Position numbers and translations under genes: made by a program. From Novosphingobium sp. (lineage in GTDB: Bacteria > Pseudomonadota > Alphaproteobacteria > Sphingomonadales > Sphingomonadaceae): a stretch of 45,935 bases of DNA. Under the pieces are notes generated by a model. It ran no database searches and was not told the origin of the DNA. It was given only the letters and a program-made list of their open reading frames with translations. The stretch lies in contig NZ_JANXWG010000057.1 in the NCBI RefSeq assembly GCF_025351285.1, positions 1 through 45,935 of the forward strand. Reading direction: 5' to 3'. Positions 8,365 to 16,608 of the stretch are shown piece after piece (within the stretch, counting starts at the first letter, position 1; each line of letters opens with the position of its first letter).

Positions 8365-9072
8365 GTGAGCACCCAGATCGCCTATCCGCTGATGCCGCAT
8401 GCCACCGCTTCGTGGCTGGTGGACAGCACCGCGCTCTCGTTCGAGCAGATCGCAGCGTTTTGCGGGCTCCACATCCTCGAAGTCCAGGCCATGGCCGATG
8501 ACCTTGCCGGCTCCAAGTATACCGGGCGCGATCCGGTCCACGCCGGCGAATTGACCCAGGCCGAAATCGACCGCGGCCAAGCCAACGCCAACTACCGCCT
8601 GCGGATGCAAAAGGCGCCGATTTCAGTCAGCCGCACCAAGGGCCCGCGCTACACGCCGGTGTCCAAGCGGCAGGACAAGCCAGACGGCATCGCCTGGATC
8701 CTGCGCAATCACTCCGACATCTCGGACGCGCAGATCGGCAAGCTGATCGGCACCACCCGCACCACAATCGCCGCGATCCGTGATCGTTCGCACTGGAACA
8801 TCTCGAACATCAACGCGAAGGATCCGGTTACGCTCGGCCTGTGCTCACAGCGCGAACTCGACGCGCTGGTTGCCAAGGCCGCCAAGAAGGCCGGCACCGC
8901 CGAAGACGAGGCCGCTTCGAACTTGCGCCTCGGCAACGACCGCGACGCCCTGATCGAAGAACTGCGCGCCGAACGCGAAGTGAACACCCGCGCTGCAGCC
9001 GAAGCGGCGCAGGAATCCGAAGCGGCCGCGTGGTTGCTGGCACGCAAGGCTGAGGGTTTGTCGGACAGCTAA
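8365..9072 (+). CDS. trcR: Cell cycle transcriptional regulator TrcR (DUF1013)
   Basis: A DNA-binding regulator conserved across alphaproteobacteria (DUF1013, named TrcR from cell-cycle work). The N-terminal MPHATASWLVDSTALSFEQIAAFCGLH has a helix-turn-helix-like character. The middle shows KPDGIAWILRNHSDISDAQIGKLIGTTRTTI, a second HTH-like unit, followed by RSHWN. The C-terminus is a charged Ala/Glu-rich helix. I prefer the GTG at 8365 (235 residues), because GGAG at 8354-8357 is seven bases away. An ATG at 8359 is in frame but sits one base from that GGAG. Partners and targets are not visible here. Confidence 0.87.
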   Translation: MSTQIAYPLMPHATASWLVDSTALSFEQIAAFCGLHILEVQAMADDLAGSKYTGRDPVHAGELTQAEIDRGQANANYRLRMQKAPISVSRTKGPRYTPVSKRQDKPDGIAWILRNHSDISDAQIGKLIGTTRTTIAAIRDRSHWNISNINAKDPVTLGLCSQRELDALVAKAAKKAGTAEDEAASNLRLGNDRDALIEELRAEREVNTRAAAEAAQESEAAAWLLARKAEGLSDS

Positions 9073-9101
9073 GGTTGCGACAGGTTTGTGGAAAGTTCGC
9101 C

Positions 9102-9137
9102 TCCGGCGGGCAAGGGTGATGGCCCTTGCCCGCCGGA
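9102..9137. terminator. Bidirectional terminator hairpin, third copy of the dispersed palindrome
   Basis: Perfect 15-bp stem: TCCGGCGGGCAAGGG (9102-9116), loop TGATGG, CCCTTGCCCGCCGGA (9123-9137). It sits between the convergent trcR (stop 9072) and hemE (stop 9158), where one hairpin can serve both transcripts. Its left half matches the 590-625 element, and its right half matches the 1250-1290 element. Confidence 0.7.
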
Positions 9138-9157
9138 AGCTCTTCAAACCCTTCATC

Positions 9158-10198
9158 TCACGTCCTGGACCATCCCCGCACAACTTTCAGCAGCGCTTCG
9201 ACATGCTCGATCGGTGTGAACTGCCCGATCCCATGCCCCAGGTTGAACACATGCGGTCGGTCGGCAAAACAATCGAGCACGTGCAGCGCGCCGCGTTCGA
9301 GTTCGGGACCCCCCGCCAACAGCAGCAGCGGATCGAGGTTGCCTTGCACCGGCATTCCGGCGGGTAATTCGCGCGCGGCCCAGACTGGGTCGATGGTTTC
9401 GTCCACGCCGACAGCGTCGACCCCGGTTTCATGGGCGTAGGCGACAAGTTTTTCGCCCGCGCCCTTGGGAAAACCGATGATCGGCACGTCGGGGTAGCAT
9501 GCCTTCACCCTGCGGACGATCTCGCGGTTGGGCTGAATCACCCAGCGCTCGAATTCGGCCGGGGCCAGGGTGCCGGCCCAACTGTCGAACAGTTGCACGG
9601 CTTGCGCACCAGCTTCGATCTGCCCGATCAGGTAATCGACGGTGACATTGACGATGGCATCGATGATCGCGGCAAAGCGCGCGCGGTCGCGATAGGCCAG
9701 TGCGCGGGTCTCGTGCTGGTCGCGGCTGCCTTCGCCCGCGACCATGTAGGTGGCCACGGTCCAGGCGGACCCTGCGAAGCCCAGCATGGTGACCTCTGGG
9801 GCCAATGCAGCGCGTACCCGCCGTACTGTCTCGTAAATCGGCAACAGGCGCTCTGGCGAGGCGCTGAGGCCTTCCAGCGTGGCATCGAGCAGCCGTGGCG
9901 AGAGGTGGGGACCTTCACCCGCCAGGAACTTGAGATCCTGGCCCATGGCGTAAGGCACGATCAGGATGTCCGAAAACAGTATGGCGCCATCGAAACCGAA
10001 GCGGCGCAGCGGTTGGATCGTGATCTCGGCGGCGGCGGCTGGATCGTAGACCAGTTCGAGAAAGCCGCCCTTGTCCGCCCGCAACGCGCGATATTCGGGG
10101 AGATAACGACCAGCCTGCCGCATCAGCCACATCGGCCGGCTGGCCAGATTTTCGCCTTTGAGTGTACGCAAAAGCGGAGGATCAATTCCATCGGACAT
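9158..10198 (-). CDS. hemE: Uroporphyrinogen decarboxylase
   Basis: A 346-residue enzyme that converts uroporphyrinogen III to coproporphyrinogen III in haem synthesis. The signatures are RPMWLMRQAGRYLPEYR near residues 21-37 and LFSDILIVPYAMG near 75-87 (catalytic Asp). GFAGSAWTVATYMVAG and LFDSWAG follow. The C-terminus is GHGIGQFTPIEHVEALLKVVR. Length is typical. It starts at ATG 10198 and reads away from the probable origin, with the PPDK-regulator gene reading the other way. This is the arrangement known at the Caulobacter and Rickettsia origins. Confidence 0.97.
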   Translation of the reverse strand: MSDGIDPPLLRTLKGENLASRPMWLMRQAGRYLPEYRALRADKGGFLELVYDPAAAAEITIQPLRRFGFDGAILFSDILIVPYAMGQDLKFLAGEGPHLSPRLLDATLEGLSASPERLLPIYETVRRVRAALAPEVTMLGFAGSAWTVATYMVAGEGSRDQHETRALAYRDRARFAAIIDAIVNVTVDYLIGQIEAGAQAVQLFDSWAGTLAPAEFERWVIQPNREIVRRVKACYPDVPIIGFPKGAGEKLVAYAHETGVDAVGVDETIDPVWAARELPAGMPVQGNLDPLLLLAGGPELERGALHVLDCFADRPHVFNLGHGIGQFTPIEHVEALLKVVRGWSRT

Positions 10199-10567
10199 CG
10201 TTTCAGGCCGTCCCTCTTATCTAAAATAGAATCTTTATAGAGTCTGGTAGTGGATAACAGTTGCACTGTGGATAGTGGGGATAGCAAGGCTGTGCCCGAT
10301 TTGTGCGGATGCGCAAACCCGATTCCTGCCATCGAATCGCCGCTTGCGCGTGGCAAGACGAAGTTCTCAACGCTATCCCCAGCCTGTTGAAAACCATATC
10401 CACCTGTGGGCTCGAATGGTTTGAACAGGCCGATACCGGGCATGGAATCGGCCGCCGAACTTGTGATCGGCCCTCTCCCGTGGTTTATCCGATGCTTGTC
10501 CACAGCGCTCTCCCGGGTGGCTTTTACCCGCGATGTGCGCCCCTTTCGCTCTGGTTATGGCGGGATC
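10199..10567. other. Probable chromosomal replication origin (oriC)
   Basis: A 369-base gap between divergent hemE and the PPDK-regulator gene. DnaA-box-like nonamers (consensus TTATCCACA or its complement TGTGGATAA) occur at 10249-10257 AGTGGATAA (8/9), 10267-10275 TGTGGATAG (8/9), 10276-10284 TGGGGATAG (7/9), 10373-10381 CTATCCCCA (7/9), 10396-10404 ATATCCACC (7/9) and 10496-10504 TTGTCCACA (8/9). An AT-rich stretch at 10211-10260 has 34% G+C and could be the unwinding element. Five GANTC (CcrM methylation) sites start at 10229, 10240, 10321, 10334 and 10445. The gene context matches the Caulobacter origin. No perfect DnaA box is present, and function is inferred. Confidence 0.72.
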
Positions 10568-11410
10568 ATGCAACGGTTGCATCTGCACCTTCTGTCGGAT
10601 TCGACGGGCGAGACGCTAGAGATGATCGCCAAAGCGGCATTGGCGCAGTTCGAGGATGCCGATGTCGTGCGGCACTTCTGGCCGATGGTACGCTCGCAGC
10701 AGCACCTCGACCGGATCATGGGCGAAATCGCCGACAAACCGGGACTGGTGCTGTTCACGCTGGTCAATGATCAGACCCGACTGCGGCTGGAAGAACGCTG
10801 CATGGCGTTGGGCCTGCCGATCGTCGACGCGCTCGATGCGGTGACCAATGCGCTCGAGCAGCAGCTTGGCCGGCAGGCGCAAGGTCGGCCGGGGCGCCAG
10901 CACGCGATGGACGAGGCCTATTTCGCGCGCGTGGCCGCGATCCAGTTCACGATTGCGCACGACGACGGGGTGCTGGCCGAGGACTGGGAAGAAGCCGATA
11001 TCGTCCTGGCGGGGGTTTCGCGCTCCTCCAAGACGCCGACTTCGATCTACCTGGCCAATCGCGGGTTCAAGGTGGCCAATATCCCGATCGTGCCGGTCAG
11101 CCCGCCGCCGCAATCGCTGTTCGCTTTGCGCCGGCCGCTGGTGGTGGGGCTGACGACTGCGCCCGAACGGCTGATCCAGGTCCGCCGCAACCGGTTGTTG
11201 TCACTCAACCAGGCGCCTGAAACGCCCTATGTCGACGCCGATACCGTGGCCAAGGAGGTCCAGTTCGCGCGCCGGATGTTTGCCGACAATAACTGGCCGG
11301 TGATCGACGTCTCGCGCCGTTCGATCGAGGAAACCGCCGCTGCGGTGATTGCGCTGTACAACGAGCGCGTGGCGACAGGGCCGGGCGAGCTGGGTTCGCG
11401 ACCGATCTGA
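10568..11410 (+). CDS. Pyruvate,phosphate dikinase / PEP synthase regulatory protein (DUF299)
   Basis: A 280-residue bifunctional regulator that phosphorylates (using ADP) and dephosphorylates a Thr of PPDK or PEP synthase, switching the enzyme off and on. It begins with LHLLSDSTGETLEMI. The P-loop is GVSRSSKT at 149-156, followed by PTSIYLANRGFKVANIPIVP, the DUF299 signature. The C-terminus is IDVSRRSIEETAAAVIALYNER. I chose ATG 10568, because the longer reading from 10406 runs through the origin region and adds 54 residues unlike the family. Whether the partner is PPDK or PEP synthase cannot be told here. It heads a same-strand run maf-aroE-coaE-dnaQ. Confidence 0.92.
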   Translation: MQRLHLHLLSDSTGETLEMIAKAALAQFEDADVVRHFWPMVRSQQHLDRIMGEIADKPGLVLFTLVNDQTRLRLEERCMALGLPIVDALDAVTNALEQQLGRQAQGRPGRQHAMDEAYFARVAAIQFTIAHDDGVLAEDWEEADIVLAGVSRSSKTPTSIYLANRGFKVANIPIVPVSPPPQSLFALRRPLVVGLTTAPERLIQVRRNRLLSLNQAPETPYVDADTVAKEVQFARRMFADNNWPVIDVSRRSIEETAAAVIALYNERVATGPGELGSRPI

Positions 11411-11483
11411 AGGTGCGAGTTTTGCAAACCGGATCGCCGCGATCTAAGACGGCCGCTCAGTTCTTGTCGGAGAGCCCAAACCC

Positions 11484-12068
11484 ATGTTGATCCTCGCCTC
11501 GCAAAGCGCCTCGCGCAAGGCGATGCTCGAGGCCGCGGGCGTGCCGTTCGAGGCGCGCAGTTCGGATGTGGACGAAGGCGCGATCAAGCGCGAACTGGTG
11601 GCGGTCCCGGCTGCCGAAATCGCGATGATCCTGGCCGAAGCCAAGGCGATGGCGGTATCGGTCGGCGCGCCGGGCAGGCTGGTCCTGGGTGGCGATTCAG
11701 TCGTGGAAGTGTGCGGTCGGTTGTTCGATAAGCCGCGCGATCGCGACGAAGCCGTTGAGCACTTACAGTACTTCTCGGGCCAGGAAATGCACTTGCTTGC
11801 CGCCGCCGTGTTGATGCGCGACGGGCGCGCCGTGTGGCGGCATTGCGATTGCGCGCGGTTGCGCGTTCGCACGCTCGATCCGGCCTTCATCGACAGCTAC
11901 CTCGCGCGCGAGTGGCCGGCTGTGGCAGGCTGTGTCGGGGTGTTCCGGATCGAAGCCTTGGGGGTGCACTTGTTCGAACAGGTGGATGGCAGCCACTTCA
12001 CCGTTCTCGGCATGCCGTTGCTGCCGTTGCTGGGCGCGCTGCGCGAACAAGGGGAAATCGCGGCTTGA
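11484..12068 (+). CDS. maf: Maf family nucleoside triphosphate pyrophosphatase
   Basis: A 194-residue house-cleaning pyrophosphatase that hydrolyses non-canonical or modified NTPs to the monophosphates. The N-terminal [22 protein letters not shown] is the Maf motif (S-x-S-x-x-R-x3-L). [10 protein letters not shown] contains the probable catalytic/metal Asp, and [19 protein letters not shown] follows. The name 'septum formation inhibitor' comes from overexpression in Bacillus. GGAG lies 11 bases before the ATG. Its stop overlaps the probable TTG start of aroE. Confidence 0.92.
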   Translation: MLILASQSASRKAMLEAAGVPFEARSSDVDEGAIKRELVAVPAAEIAMILAEAKAMAVSVGAPGRLVLGGDSVVEVCGRLFDKPRDRDEAVEHLQYFSGQEMHLLAAAVLMRDGRAVWRHCDCARLRVRTLDPAFIDSYLAREWPAVAGCVGVFRIEALGVHLFEQVDGSHFTVLGMPLLPLLGALREQGEIAA

Positions 12069-12937
12069 GCGTGACCGTTGACGACCGGCCCACCGATGAA
12101 CGGCCATTGCCGTTGCTGGCTGGGCTGATGGGCTGGCCGGTGGCGCAGTCCAAGTCGCAGATCATCCATGAATTCTGGCTCAAGCGGCTTGGGCTCGATG
12201 GTCACTACATCCGCTTGCCTGTGCCACCGGGCGAGGCCGAAAAGGCGATGCGCGGCATGGTTGCGCTCGGCTTTGCCGGCCTCCAGGCAACGATGCCGCA
12301 CAAGCGCGCGTGCTTCGAACTGGTCGATCATCGAACACCTGCCGCCAGCGCGTTGGGTGCGGTCAACACCGTGATCGTCGAAGCCGATGGCAGCCTGACG
12401 GGGGAGAACACCGACTTGCCCGGCTTCGTCGAGCCCATCGCTGGACTCGATCTCTCGGGCGAGATGGTGACGGTGCTGGGCGCCGGCGGCGCGGCCGCAG
12501 CGGTCAGCGCGGGTCTGGCGTCGCTGGGCGCAAGCCGGATCGTCTTCGTCAACCGATCGGCTGCGGGAATTGCCAAGTTGCTCGGTGACATAGCGGGCTC
12601 ACTGGCGTCGTGCGAAGTCGTGACCGCCGACTGGGACAAGGCGCAGGCATTCGCCAATGAGAGTCGGCTGATTGCCAACGCGACCTCGCTCGGCATGGCG
12701 GGGATGCCGTCGCTTCCGCTTTCGACCGAAGATCTGCGCGGCGACGCCATCGTCTATGACATCGTCACGCATCCGCACAAAACGCCGCTGCTGCTTGCAG
12801 CCAAAGCGCGTGGATTGCGCACGCACGATGGGCTCGAAATGCTGATCGGCCAGGCGCGCGAAGCCTTCCGCCGGTTCTATCGCGCTGAACCGCCGGCCGA
12901 CGCCGATCACGATTTGCGCAAACTGTTGATCGGGTGA
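12065..12937 (+). CDS. aroE: Shikimate dehydrogenase
   Basis: An NADPH-dependent shikimate dehydrogenase of the aromatic amino-acid pathway (3-dehydroshikimate to shikimate). The substrate pocket is [23 protein letters not shown] holds the catalytic Lys, GAVNT and GENTDLPGF follow, and the last carries the conserved Asp. The Rossmann loop is [10 protein letters not shown], and VNRSA fits NADP(H) recognition. I start at TTG 12065, which overlaps the maf stop as TTGA and has AAGGGGA nine bases before it. GTG 12071 is an alternative two codons on. This gives 290 residues, slightly long for the family because of an N-terminal extension. Confidence 0.92.
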   Translation: MSVTVDDRPTDERPLPLLAGLMGWPVAQSKSQIIHEFWLKRLGLDGHYIRLPVPPGEAEKAMRGMVALGFAGLQATMPHKRACFELVDHRTPAASALGAVNTVIVEADGSLTGENTDLPGFVEPIAGLDLSGEMVTVLGAGGAAAAVSAGLASLGASRIVFVNRSAAGIAKLLGDIAGSLASCEVVTADWDKAQAFANESRLIANATSLGMAGMPSLPLSTEDLRGDAIVYDIVTHPHKTPLLLAAKARGLRTHDGLEMLIGQAREAFRRFYRAEPPADADHDLRKLLIG

Positions 12938-12947
12938 GTCGCAAGCG

Positions 12948-13562
12948 ATGAGCAAAGCCTTCGTGCGTCCTTTCATTCTGGGCCTGACCGGCTCGATCGG
13001 AATGGGAAAATCCGCAGTCGCGGCGATGTTTGCGGACCTTGGCGTTCCGGTGTTCGACGCCGATGCCGCGGTCCATCGGCTGCAAGGCCCCGGCGGTGCG
13101 CTGTTACCCGAAATCGAGGCGGCGTTCCCCGGGAGCACCGACGCACAAGGCGTGAAACGTGCAGAACTCGGCGCCCGCGTGTTCGGCACGCCCGAAGAAC
13201 TCAGGAAGCTCGAGGCCATCGTCCACCCCGCCGTCTACTCCATGCGCCAGGCCTTCCTCGCTGACCACGCTGTCGAATCACTAATTTTGTTCGATATACC
13301 GCTGCTATACGAAAAGGGCGGGGCAGACCGGCTCGATGCCGTAGCCGTGGTTTCGGCGCCGGCCGAGGTGCAGCGTGAGCGGGTCCTGGCTCGACCCGGC
13401 ATGACGCCTGAGAAGTTCGCGCACATCCTTGGCTTGCAAGTGCCCGATGCCGAAAAACGCGCCCGCGCGGACTTCGTGATCGATACCGGCGTGCCAATCG
13501 ACCGGACCCGCGCACAAGTCAGCGCGCTTATTGCCCGACTACGTGAAAAAAAGCGGTCCTGA
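12948..13562 (+). CDS. coaE: Dephospho-CoA kinase
   Basis: A 204-residue P-loop kinase for the last step of coenzyme A synthesis, phosphorylating the ribose 3'-OH of dephospho-CoA. Walker A is [14 protein letters not shown] near residue 11. DADAAVHRL is the conserved acidic motif (DAD), and IVHPAV and [10 protein letters not shown] follow, as in the family. Ten bases separate it from aroE, so it is part of the same operon. A Lys-rich end (REKKRS) closes the protein. Nothing unusual. Confidence 0.95.
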   Translation: MSKAFVRPFILGLTGSIGMGKSAVAAMFADLGVPVFDADAAVHRLQGPGGALLPEIEAAFPGSTDAQGVKRAELGARVFGTPEELRKLEAIVHPAVYSMRQAFLADHAVESLILFDIPLLYEKGGADRLDAVAVVSAPAEVQRERVLARPGMTPEKFAHILGLQVPDAEKRARADFVIDTGVPIDRTRAQVSALIARLREKKRS

Positions 13563-13603
13563 AGCTTGCCAGCGGGGCAGGCTGGTTCGATAACGACACA
13601 ACA

Positions 13604-14290
13604 ATGCGTGAAATCGTTTTCGATACCGAAACCACGGGGCTCGACCCACGCAAGGGTGACCGGCTGGTCGAGATCGGCTGCATCGAAATGATCCACCGCG
13701 TGGCCACGGGCCGCACCTTCCACGGCTACTTCAATCCCCAGCGCGACATGCCCGCCGAAGCGCAAGCGGTGCACGGGCTTTCGGCAACTTTCCTGGCAGA
13801 CAAGCCGCTGTTCGGGACAAGGGCTGCCGAATTGCTTGAATTCCTGGGCGATGCACCGCTGGTGGCGCACAATGCCAGCTTCGACTTCGGGTTTCTCAAC
13901 ACCGAGCTGGCGATCTGCGGACTGGCGCCAGTCGATCGCGCGCGGATGGTCGACACCGTGGCGATTGCCAAACGCAAGCATCCCGGCGCCAAGCTTTCGC
14001 TCGACGCGCTGTGCAGCCGCTACGGCATCGATCGCAGCCATCGCGTGCTGCACGGCGCGCTGCTCGATGCCGAATTGCTGGCGCAATTGTACGTCGAACT
14101 CACCGGCGGCCGCCAGATCGGGCTGGAACTGGCAACAGGTTCGACGATTGAACCGACTGTGACGGCCGATGCACCTCTTGTGATCGAACGTCGCGTCCGA
14201 CCACCCCGCACTCACTCCGCCAGTCCCGAGGAACTGGCCCTGCACACCGTATTCATTGCCCAGTTGAACGAGGCGATCTGGCTCAATTGA
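13604..14290 (+). CDS. dnaQ: DNA polymerase III subunit epsilon (3'-5' proofreading exonuclease)
   Basis: A 228-residue DEDDh exonuclease, the proofreading subunit of the replicative polymerase. ExoI is VFDTETTGLD (Asp and Glu metal ligands, residues 7-9). ExoII is LVAHNASFDFGFLNTEL near 83-99. ExoIII is HRVLHGALLDAELLAQLY near 146-163, with the catalytic His and Asp. Residues after about 180 form a linker with a short C-terminal segment expected to bind DnaE. Its position beside coaE near the origin is conserved in alphaproteobacteria. Confidence 0.95.
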   Translation: MREIVFDTETTGLDPRKGDRLVEIGCIEMIHRVATGRTFHGYFNPQRDMPAEAQAVHGLSATFLADKPLFGTRAAELLEFLGDAPLVAHNASFDFGFLNTELAICGLAPVDRARMVDTVAIAKRKHPGAKLSLDALCSRYGIDRSHRVLHGALLDAELLAQLYVELTGGRQIGLELATGSTIEPTVTADAPLVIERRVRPPRTHSASPEELALHTVFIAQLNEAIWLN

Positions 14291-14354
14291 GCTGGTCGCA
14301 AGCTACCCCACGCGGGTCATGTTTCTAGGCCCGGACAGCAAGAAGGAGACCGCC

Positions 14355-14936
14355 ATGGATATTCGCGTTTCGGGACACCAGGTCGAAACGGGCGCAGCGC
14401 TCCAAACCCACGCGGAAGAGCGATTGGGCGGCATCGTCGGAAAATATTTTGCACGGGCAATCTCGTCGCAAGTCACTTTGGGCAAGGCGCCCCACGGCGG
14501 ATTTCGCTGCGATATCGTGACCCACGTCATGCATGGCCTGATCCTCAAGGGCAGTGGCGTTGCGCAGGACGCGCACGTCTCGCTCGACCAAGCATCGGAG
14601 AAGATCGACAAGCAGTTGCGCCGCTACAAGCGCCGCCTGAAAGATCGGCACGACGGCGCGGACTTCGCGCGAAAAGAGGAAGACGCAGCTTACGAGAATG
14701 CGGCGTACGTTGTTTTCCAGCACGATGAACTCAGCGACGAAGGCCCGGCCGATGCGCCGCTGGTTATCGCCGAAACACGCGTCGATGTTCCCGAAGCAAC
14801 CGTTTCCGATGCTGTGATGATGCTCGATCTGCGCAATACCAACGCGCTCCTGTTCAAGAATGCGGGCACGGGCGTGCACAATCTTGTCTACCGGCGTGAT
14901 GACGGCTCGATCGGCTGGGTCGAGCCCAAGACCTGA
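14355..14936 (+). CDS. hpf: Ribosome hibernation-promoting factor, long form
   Basis: A 193-residue S30AE-family protein that binds the small ribosomal subunit and promotes dimerisation of idle ribosomes. The N-terminal domain (1-100) begins MDIRVSGHQVETGAALQTHAEERL and ends in a basic helix IDKQLRRYKRRLKDRH. After a linker, the C-terminal dimerisation domain follows: MMLDLRNTNALLFKNAGTGVHNLVYRRDDGSIGWVEP, typical of long HPF. The start ATG 14355 has AAGGAG six bases upstream. It probably forms a unit with ptsN, as hpf/rpoN/ptsN clusters are common, but a hairpin separates the two here. Confidence 0.93.
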   Translation: MDIRVSGHQVETGAALQTHAEERLGGIVGKYFARAISSQVTLGKAPHGGFRCDIVTHVMHGLILKGSGVAQDAHVSLDQASEKIDKQLRRYKRRLKDRHDGADFARKEEDAAYENAAYVVFQHDELSDEGPADAPLVIAETRVDVPEATVSDAVMMLDLRNTNALLFKNAGTGVHNLVYRRDDGSIGWVEPKT

Positions 14937-14970
14937 CTCACGAGCTGACATAGCCAGACGAAACCGAAAC

Positions 14971-15001
14971 AGCGGACCGGCAAGTTATGTGCCGGTCCGC
15001 T
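14971..15001 (+). terminator. Hairpin downstream of hpf
   Basis: Twelve-base perfect stem AGCGGACCGGCA (14971-14982) and TGCCGGTCCGCT (14990-15001) around loop AGTTATG. It starts 34 bases after the hpf stop. No T-run follows. It is most likely the hpf transcript end or a processing point before ptsN. Confidence 0.55.
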
Positions 15002-15110
15002 CTGCGCCGCGAACAGATTGCGAATCGCGCCGGAAAATCAGACTTGCGCGCTGTCACGTGAAAGCGCATTGGGCCCGCTTCCGTGCCACCGCACAGCGGC
15101 TTACCTCCCT

Positions 15111-15572
15111 ATGACGGCGCTTTTTACCATCGATTCCCTTGCCGTGCAGATCGTGCACGTCGAGACCAAGCAGCAGATCGTTGCGCTCCTGGCTGAGCGC
15201 TTCGCTGCCGTGTATTCGCTCGACGCCAGCGAAGTGCTCGAGCGGATAGAGGATCGTGAGAAGCTTGGCAGCACCGGCTTCGGCCGCGGCGTGGCCATCC
15301 CGCATGCACGGATCGCCTCGTTGGCCAAACCGGTTGCGGTATTTCTGCGGCTTGAAAAGCCGGTCGATTTCGATTCTGCAGACGGCATGCCGATCGACTG
15401 CGCGTTCGGGCTGCTTTCTCCTGAACAGGCTGGCGCCACGCATCTGCAGGCGCTGGCGGCGATATCGCGCCTGATGCGCGACGAACGCATGCACGACGCG
15501 CTGCTGGCCGCGCCCGATGCCGAAGCGATTTACGGCTTGCTCGTCAATGTCATCGATCGCGACGCCGCCTGA
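15111..15572 (+). CDS. ptsN: PTS IIA-like nitrogen-regulatory protein PtsN (EIIA-Ntr)
   Basis: A 153-residue phosphocarrier of the nitrogen-related PTS (PtsP-NPr-PtsN). It works in regulation rather than sugar uptake. The phospho-accepting His is H65 in GRGVAIPHARI, preceded by LGSTGFG. The rest (KPVAVFLRLEKPVDFDSADGMPIDCAFGLLSPE) matches PTS_EIIA_2. ATG 15111 fits the usual protein start; the in-frame extension to 15018 has no family resemblance. The hotdog thioesterase gene overlaps its 3' end. Confidence 0.93.
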   Translation: MTALFTIDSLAVQIVHVETKQQIVALLAERFAAVYSLDASEVLERIEDREKLGSTGFGRGVAIPHARIASLAKPVAVFLRLEKPVDFDSADGMPIDCAFGLLSPEQAGATHLQALAAISRLMRDERMHDALLAAPDAEAIYGLLVNVIDRDAA

Positions 15573-16077
15573 TCCTGATCCTGGTTCGAGCGACCATGTG
15601 CCGCTCGATAGCGCGCGGCTGCACTGGCGCGCTCTCGAAGGGCTCTACGCCAGTGCTCCGATCAACCGGAAGTTCGAATCCCGCATCGAGATCGGGCAAG
15701 AAGCCCATGCGCGCATCATCTTTGATATTTCGCCCGACGTTTTCCACGCTGCGGGGGCCGCGCACGGTACGATCTATTTCAAAATGCTCGACGATGCCGC
15801 GTTTTACGCCGCGAACACGCTGGTGACCGACCGGTTTCTGCTGACGACCTCGTTCAACTTGCAGTTTCTGCGCCCGATCCGTGCAGGCCGCGTGATCGCC
15901 GAAGGGCGCTGGATCAGCGGACGAAAACGCGTGTTCGTCGCCGAGGCACGCCTCATCGACAGCGGTGGTGAGGAAGTCGGTCGGGGAACCGGCACGTTCA
16001 TGCGCTCGCACATTCCGCTCGCAAGCCTGGCCGGTTATGCCCAGAGCCTTCGCCAATCGCTCAGCCCCGGGGCATGA
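15547..16077 (+). CDS. PaaI-type hotdog-fold thioesterase
   Basis: A 176-residue single hotdog-domain protein resembling PaaI/YiiD-type acyl-CoA thioesterases. The segment FHAAGAAHGTIYFKMLDDAAFYAANT contains the helix of the fold, with an H-G-x4-K-x-x-D-D-A pattern that fits the active-site region. TTSFNLQFLRPIRAGRVIAEG is the strand pair expected after it. The start is uncertain. ATG 15547 overlaps ptsN by 26 bases, while GTG 15598 would give a shorter protein starting just before the conserved domain. The stop overlaps the DUF1491 start (ATGA). Substrate unknown. Confidence 0.8.
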   Translation: MSSIATPPDPDPGSSDHVPLDSARLHWRALEGLYASAPINRKFESRIEIGQEAHARIIFDISPDVFHAAGAAHGTIYFKMLDDAAFYAANTLVTDRFLLTTSFNLQFLRPIRAGRVIAEGRWISGRKRVFVAEARLIDSGGEEVGRGTGTFMRSHIPLASLAGYAQSLRQSLSPGA

Positions 16078-16409
16078 GCGACCGGCTGCCATCGCATATC
16101 GAAGCCAAGGCCTTGCTTCGGCAGGCACAATCACGTGGTGGCTTCAGCATGTTGCTCCACCGTGGCGATCGTGATCAGGGTGCTATCCTGCTGGTGCTGC
16201 GGACATTTACGGGGGAATCGAGCGTGTGCGAACGGTTGCCGCAAGTTGCCGGAGCAGCCCGATGGTCGCTGGTTAATCCTAAAGATATTCAAACGGATCA
16301 AGGTCTTAACGAATACTTAATGCGTCGGGTAACGCAGGACCCGGATCTATGGACCATTGAACTGACCGTCCCGGAAGTTGAACGGTTTGTCTCGGATCTG
16401 TCATCCTGA
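16074..16409 (+). CDS. DUF1491 family protein
   Basis: A 111-residue protein of the alphaproteobacterial DUF1491 family, function unknown. It shows IEAKALLRQAQSRGGFSMLLHRGDRDQGAILLVLR near residues 9-43 and a C-terminal DPDLWTIELTVPEVERFV, the two conserved blocks. Its ATG overlaps the thioesterase stop by four bases, so the two are co-translated. Its genomic link to ptsN may be meaningful, but nothing in the sequence explains it. Confidence 0.82.
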   Translation: MSDRLPSHIEAKALLRQAQSRGGFSMLLHRGDRDQGAILLVLRTFTGESSVCERLPQVAGAARWSLVNPKDIQTDQGLNEYLMRRVTQDPDLWTIELTVPEVERFVSDLSS

Positions 16410-16608
16410 ACTTGACGCTGCCGCGTTGCAGCATAAAGGCATGGCTCCGATTTTGCGCAGGCGGCGGGGGCCACATTCAGGTGGGTCGCGCAAGCACGCA
16501 GACGGGGGGTGACCAGCAAGGCCTCCGCATGAGGGTCCACGCAGTGTTTGCGTGACCAACTCTTACGCTCCTTGCGACGGCTCGCTCACCGCCCAATGAC
16601 GATGAACC

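Noticed and set aside
14319..14354. Longer start for hpf
   Set aside because: The ATG at 14355 has AAGGAG six bases upstream and begins the conserved domain; the extension covers the ribosome-binding site.
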